Of a stretch of 18,097 nucleotides of DNA, positions 16,159-18,097 are shown one piece after another. Location of the stretch: contig DUSJ01000280.1 in NCBI GenBank assembly GCA_012842645.1, positions 1 to 18,097 on the forward strand, read 5' to 3'. Both the position numbers and the translations under genes were made by a program. The number at the start of each line of letters is the position of its first letter. Position 1 is the first letter of the stretch. Below the pieces are notes generated by a model that was not told the origin of the DNA, ran no database searches, and saw only the letters and a list, made by a program, of their open reading frames with translations. This stretch comes from Clostridiaceae bacterium. Lineage in GTDB: Bacteria > Bacillota > Clostridia > DSM-8532.

Positions 16159-16186
16159 ATGACAATTATGTTGGATTAAATATAAA
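16159..16186 (+). promoter_or_regulatory. Candidate promoter of the chemoreceptor gene
   Basis: ATGACA (16159-16164), a 16-nt spacer and TATAAA (16181-16186), each one mismatch from consensus. The start would lie about 18 nt before AAGGAGG at 16211. The surrounding DNA is very AT-rich, so chance is a concern. Confidence 0.35.
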
Positions 16187-16210
16187 AGAAGCAATTGATA
16201 TTTTTACTAT

Positions 16211-16227
16211 AAGGAGGTCCAACTGTG
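16211..16227 (+). promoter_or_regulatory. Ribosome binding site and GTG start of the chemoreceptor gene
   Basis: AAGGAGG (16211-16217) stands 7 nt before GTG 16225-16227, an ideal arrangement. Read as it stands, the GTG frame gives MKAFIRGL and then a stop. Removing one of two 11-bp tandem copies right after it joins this start to the receptor frame, so this is most likely the original start. Confidence 0.75.
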
Positions 16228-16235
16228 AAGGCATT

Positions 16236-16257
16236 TATAAGGGGGCTATAAGGGGGC
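16236..16257 (+). repeat. Perfect 11-bp tandem duplication in the chemoreceptor 5' end
   Basis: TATAAGGGGGC occurs twice in a row (16236-16246 and 16247-16257), 8 nt after the GTG start codon. One copy keeps the GTG start and the receptor frame together (MKAFIRGQSKSD); two copies shift the frame and create a stop. Confidence 0.95.
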
Positions 16258-16790
16258 AATCAAAATCTGATTCTAAAAAGGGAACCCAAAACAATGACAC
16301 AGCTTATTTTTCAGATTCCAATAAAAAAGCATCTAAAAAAAAGTTTGGATTATTCAAAAGCATACGTTCAAAACTAATATGTGTCTTTATGGTTACAATA
16401 ATACCAATTATAATGCTGGGGTTAATTTCCTATAACAACTCTTTTAATTCGATTAAAAATACAGCAACAAAGGCCTCATTTGAAACACTGAAGCAATTGG
16501 GAAAGAATATCGAGTTTGAGCTTGGCAAATATGAGGAAATCTCATTTCAATTAATACTTAACGATAGTCTGCAAGAGTATTTAGTCCTTGATTCCGCCAA
16601 TATTACATTAGACTATATGGAAGTCCAGCAAAAAGTGCAAAGCTTAGTAAAAAATTATATGTTTACAAATCCAAATATTTATAACATTACTTTGCTTTTG
16701 AAAGATAATAAAACTATTGATTTTTCAAGTAATTACCTGATTGGTGACGTATATAAAAATATGGTTGACAGTAATCTTATGGCTAAAGCG

Positions 16791-16886
16791 CGTGAATTCT
16801 CAGGAAAAGAAACGTGGATAGGCAACCATGGCGAGATGCGTGAATTATCAGGGAAAGCTTTTTGGGTGGGTATACACGGCGAGCTT
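16791..16886 (+). repeat. 48-nt imperfect tandem duplication in the receptor sensor region
   Basis: REFSGKETWIGNHGEM (16791-16838) is followed directly by RELSGKAFWVGIHGEL (16839-16886): 16 residues each, 10 identical. It is in frame, inside the extracellular sensor, and old enough to have diverged. Confidence 0.85.
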
Positions 16887-17717
16887 GATGAACATCGCTT
16901 AGAAAATACCATAGATTATGGTTTATCTTTAGTCAGACAAATAAATGATATATTGTTTAGCGAGGAAAGAGGCTTACTGATAATTGATCTTAAAATTGAC
17001 CTGATCAAATCACTTCTTGAGGAAATAAACCTTGGAGATAACAGTGAGCTTCATTTGGTAAGCCCTGATAACAGGGACGTTGCCTTCGAAATTTTAGAAG
17101 GATCAAGTATGCTGATAGACACAAATGATGTAAATAATAATATAACCGACAAGGAGTTTTTTTCAAGAATAACTGATACTGACGGCACTTTTATTGATAA
17201 ATATAAAAACCAGGAGTATCTTGTGATACATACCAAAATTGAAACAAAAAATGGAGACACAGGATATACTCTTGTAGGTCTTGTTCCTACAGCAAACTTC
17301 AAAGCAGAAGCCAGAAGTATAGGTACAGTAACTATTATCTTTACCTTAATAGCAATCGTCATTGCTTTGGTGATAGGTTTATATCTGTCAATTGGAATAT
17401 CAAAACCGATCAATCGAATATTGAACCTTTCGAAAAAAGTGGCTTCAGGCGATTTAACAGTAAAGGTGGATGTAATCAGCAAGGATGAGATGGGAGTTCT
17501 TTCGGACAGTATCAACTCAATGGTTGAAAGCATGCGCAGGCTTATTTCTAATGCCGCTGAAACAGCAAATACCGTAGAAGTATCCGCATCCACACAGGAA
17601 CAGCTCAGCGCAATAGAAGAACTTGCTTCCTATGCGAAGCATCTTGATGAAACAGCGAAGAATTTAAGCGATTCTATAAAGAGTTTCAAAATTAACTAAT
17701 CAACTAATTATTATTCC

Positions 17718-17745
17718 AAAGAGGCTCATATGAGCCTCTTTTTTG
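17718..17745 (+). terminator. Intrinsic terminator after the chemoreceptor pseudogene
   Basis: A perfect 12+12 palindrome (17718-17729 with 17730-17741), core GAGGCTCATATGAGCCTC, followed by further T to 17744. Strong on plus; on minus only three T follow, so it is a weaker stop for the small gene at the right. Confidence 0.85.
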
Positions 17746-17782
17746 TCTTTCACCATGCGGACGCAGCAAAGGATTTAGCGAA

Positions 17783-18094
17783 TCACTCGCTTATCAGTGG
17801 TATCACGTTAATTACCGGCGTCTCATACGGGTGAACCCGTTTTATTGCTTCCACCGCGGCTTTATACAGCTCTTTTTTGCAGGTGAACTCAACCTTGGCT
17901 TCTTCCGCCTCGCATATCTTGCCTACTTCACCCATAAAGGGATTGGCCCCTGCAAGGGCTCTCCAGCTGCCCCTGACCCTGGAGACCGCCATGCAATAAT
18001 CATAATCACCTACCGTAAGGGCTCCGGTCTCGTTAAGCGCATCCCTAAGTTTTGGCACATATTCTTCCGGGATAAAGCATTCTATTTTTACCAT
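17783..18094 (-). CDS. Small NIF3/YqfO-like (CutA-fold) protein
   Basis: A 103-residue cytosolic protein. MVKIECFIPEEY at the start, GANPFMGEVGKI in the middle and HPYETPVINVIPL near the end match the stand-alone domain that is inserted in YqfO-type NIF3 proteins and has a CutA/PII-like ferredoxin fold. Such proteins are annotated as NIF3 or divalent-cation-tolerance related; no reaction is established. The HPYE segment is the most conserved part. The ATG at 18094 is only 3 nt from the window edge, so its ribosome site cannot be seen, but the family begins at this point. It is convergent with the chemoreceptor remnant, with its stop about 40 nt from the terminator. Confidence 0.8.
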   Translation of the reverse strand: MVKIECFIPEEYVPKLRDALNETGALTVGDYDYCMAVSRVRGSWRALAGANPFMGEVGKICEAEEAKVEFTCKKELYKAAVEAIKRVHPYETPVINVIPLISE

Positions 18095-18097
18095 AAC

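Larger units (their letters stand above)
16225..17699 (+). pseudogene. Methyl-accepting chemotaxis protein, frameshifted and lacking its signalling domain
   Basis: A chemoreceptor remnant. From 16258 on the frame is open to 17699: membrane helix 1 (LICVFMVTIIPIIMLGLISY), an extracellular Cache-like sensor of about 300 residues, membrane helix 2 (about 17318-17400), then HAMP (SKPINRILNLSKKVASGDLT to about 17550). After HAMP only about 50 residues remain: AAETANTVEVS is joined directly to ASTQEQLSAIEELASYAKHL, normally found at the very end of such receptors. The roughly 200-residue coiled-coil hairpin with the conserved tip that contacts CheA/CheW is absent. The start is out of frame because of an 11-bp duplication. 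A longer open frame from ATG 16023 exists but translates non-conserved AT-rich DNA. The gene is clearly more AT-rich than its neighbours. It could still make a sensor fragment if slippage restores the frame. Confidence 0.85.

Noticed and set aside
16023..16224. N-terminal extension of the chemoreceptor from ATG 16023
   Set aside because: It has no ribosome site, begins within a repeat core, and translates AT-rich DNA that contains the candidate promoter and the AAGGAGG site of the real start.

Overview
The window looks like a chromosomal segment of a low-to-mid GC Gram-positive anaerobe, most likely a Clostridia member. The reasons are: strong GGAGG-type ribosome sites, several TTG/GTG starts, sigma-A promoters with extended -10 boxes, a sortase, an LCP cell-wall ligase, LysM plus copper-amine-oxidase-N stalk proteins, a lipoprotein and a cytosolic SPL-type radical SAM protein. 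The exact genus cannot be read from the sequence. Most of it is housekeeping and envelope DNA of roughly balanced base composition; one AT-rich block (about 16040-17710) stands out.

Layout. 1-1446: two minus-strand genes, DUF362 then a radical SAM gene cut by the window edge. 1448-1638: tRNA-Tyr with its own promoter and terminator. 1715-3377: ECF sigma factor overlapping a membrane anti-sigma-like gene. 3581-5047: gltX on plus, ending inside a GGGACGG repeat that also supplies a terminator and abuts the convergent sortase gene. 5109-8444: minus-strand run rimM-trmD-rarA-sortase, with a compound GGGACGG repeat just upstream of its promoter. 8711-10288: tgt and yajC, each with a clear promoter. 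10503-11627: LCP ligase on plus, which appears to start at ATT. 11765-14309: minus-strand LysM/stalk protein and lysine/aspartate-rich lipoprotein, separated by a hairpin that covers the ribosome site of the former. 14636-16006: NSS sodium symporter. 16225-17699: decayed chemoreceptor gene. 17783-18094: small NIF3/YqfO-like gene.

How genes fit together. rimM, trmD, gltX, tgt and tRNA-Tyr all serve translation. GluRS and Tgt act on tRNA, and tRNA-Tyr with its GTA anticodon is one of the natural substrates of Tgt. The sortase, LCP protein, LysM protein and lipoprotein all act at or outside the membrane, and the ECF/anti-sigma pair is a plausible envelope-stress sensor, but no target promoters could be assigned.

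The most unusual items are: a chemoreceptor that has lost its whole signalling hairpin in frame and carries an 11-bp tandem duplication directly after its start codon (frameshift, possibly a slippage switch); an apparent ATT start codon behind a near-perfect Shine-Dalgarno in the LCP gene; a terminator-like hairpin sequestering the ribosome site of the LysM gene; and a family of GGGACGG palindromic repeats whose arms form the 3' ends of two convergent genes. I did not find a convincing wholly new multi-gene system.
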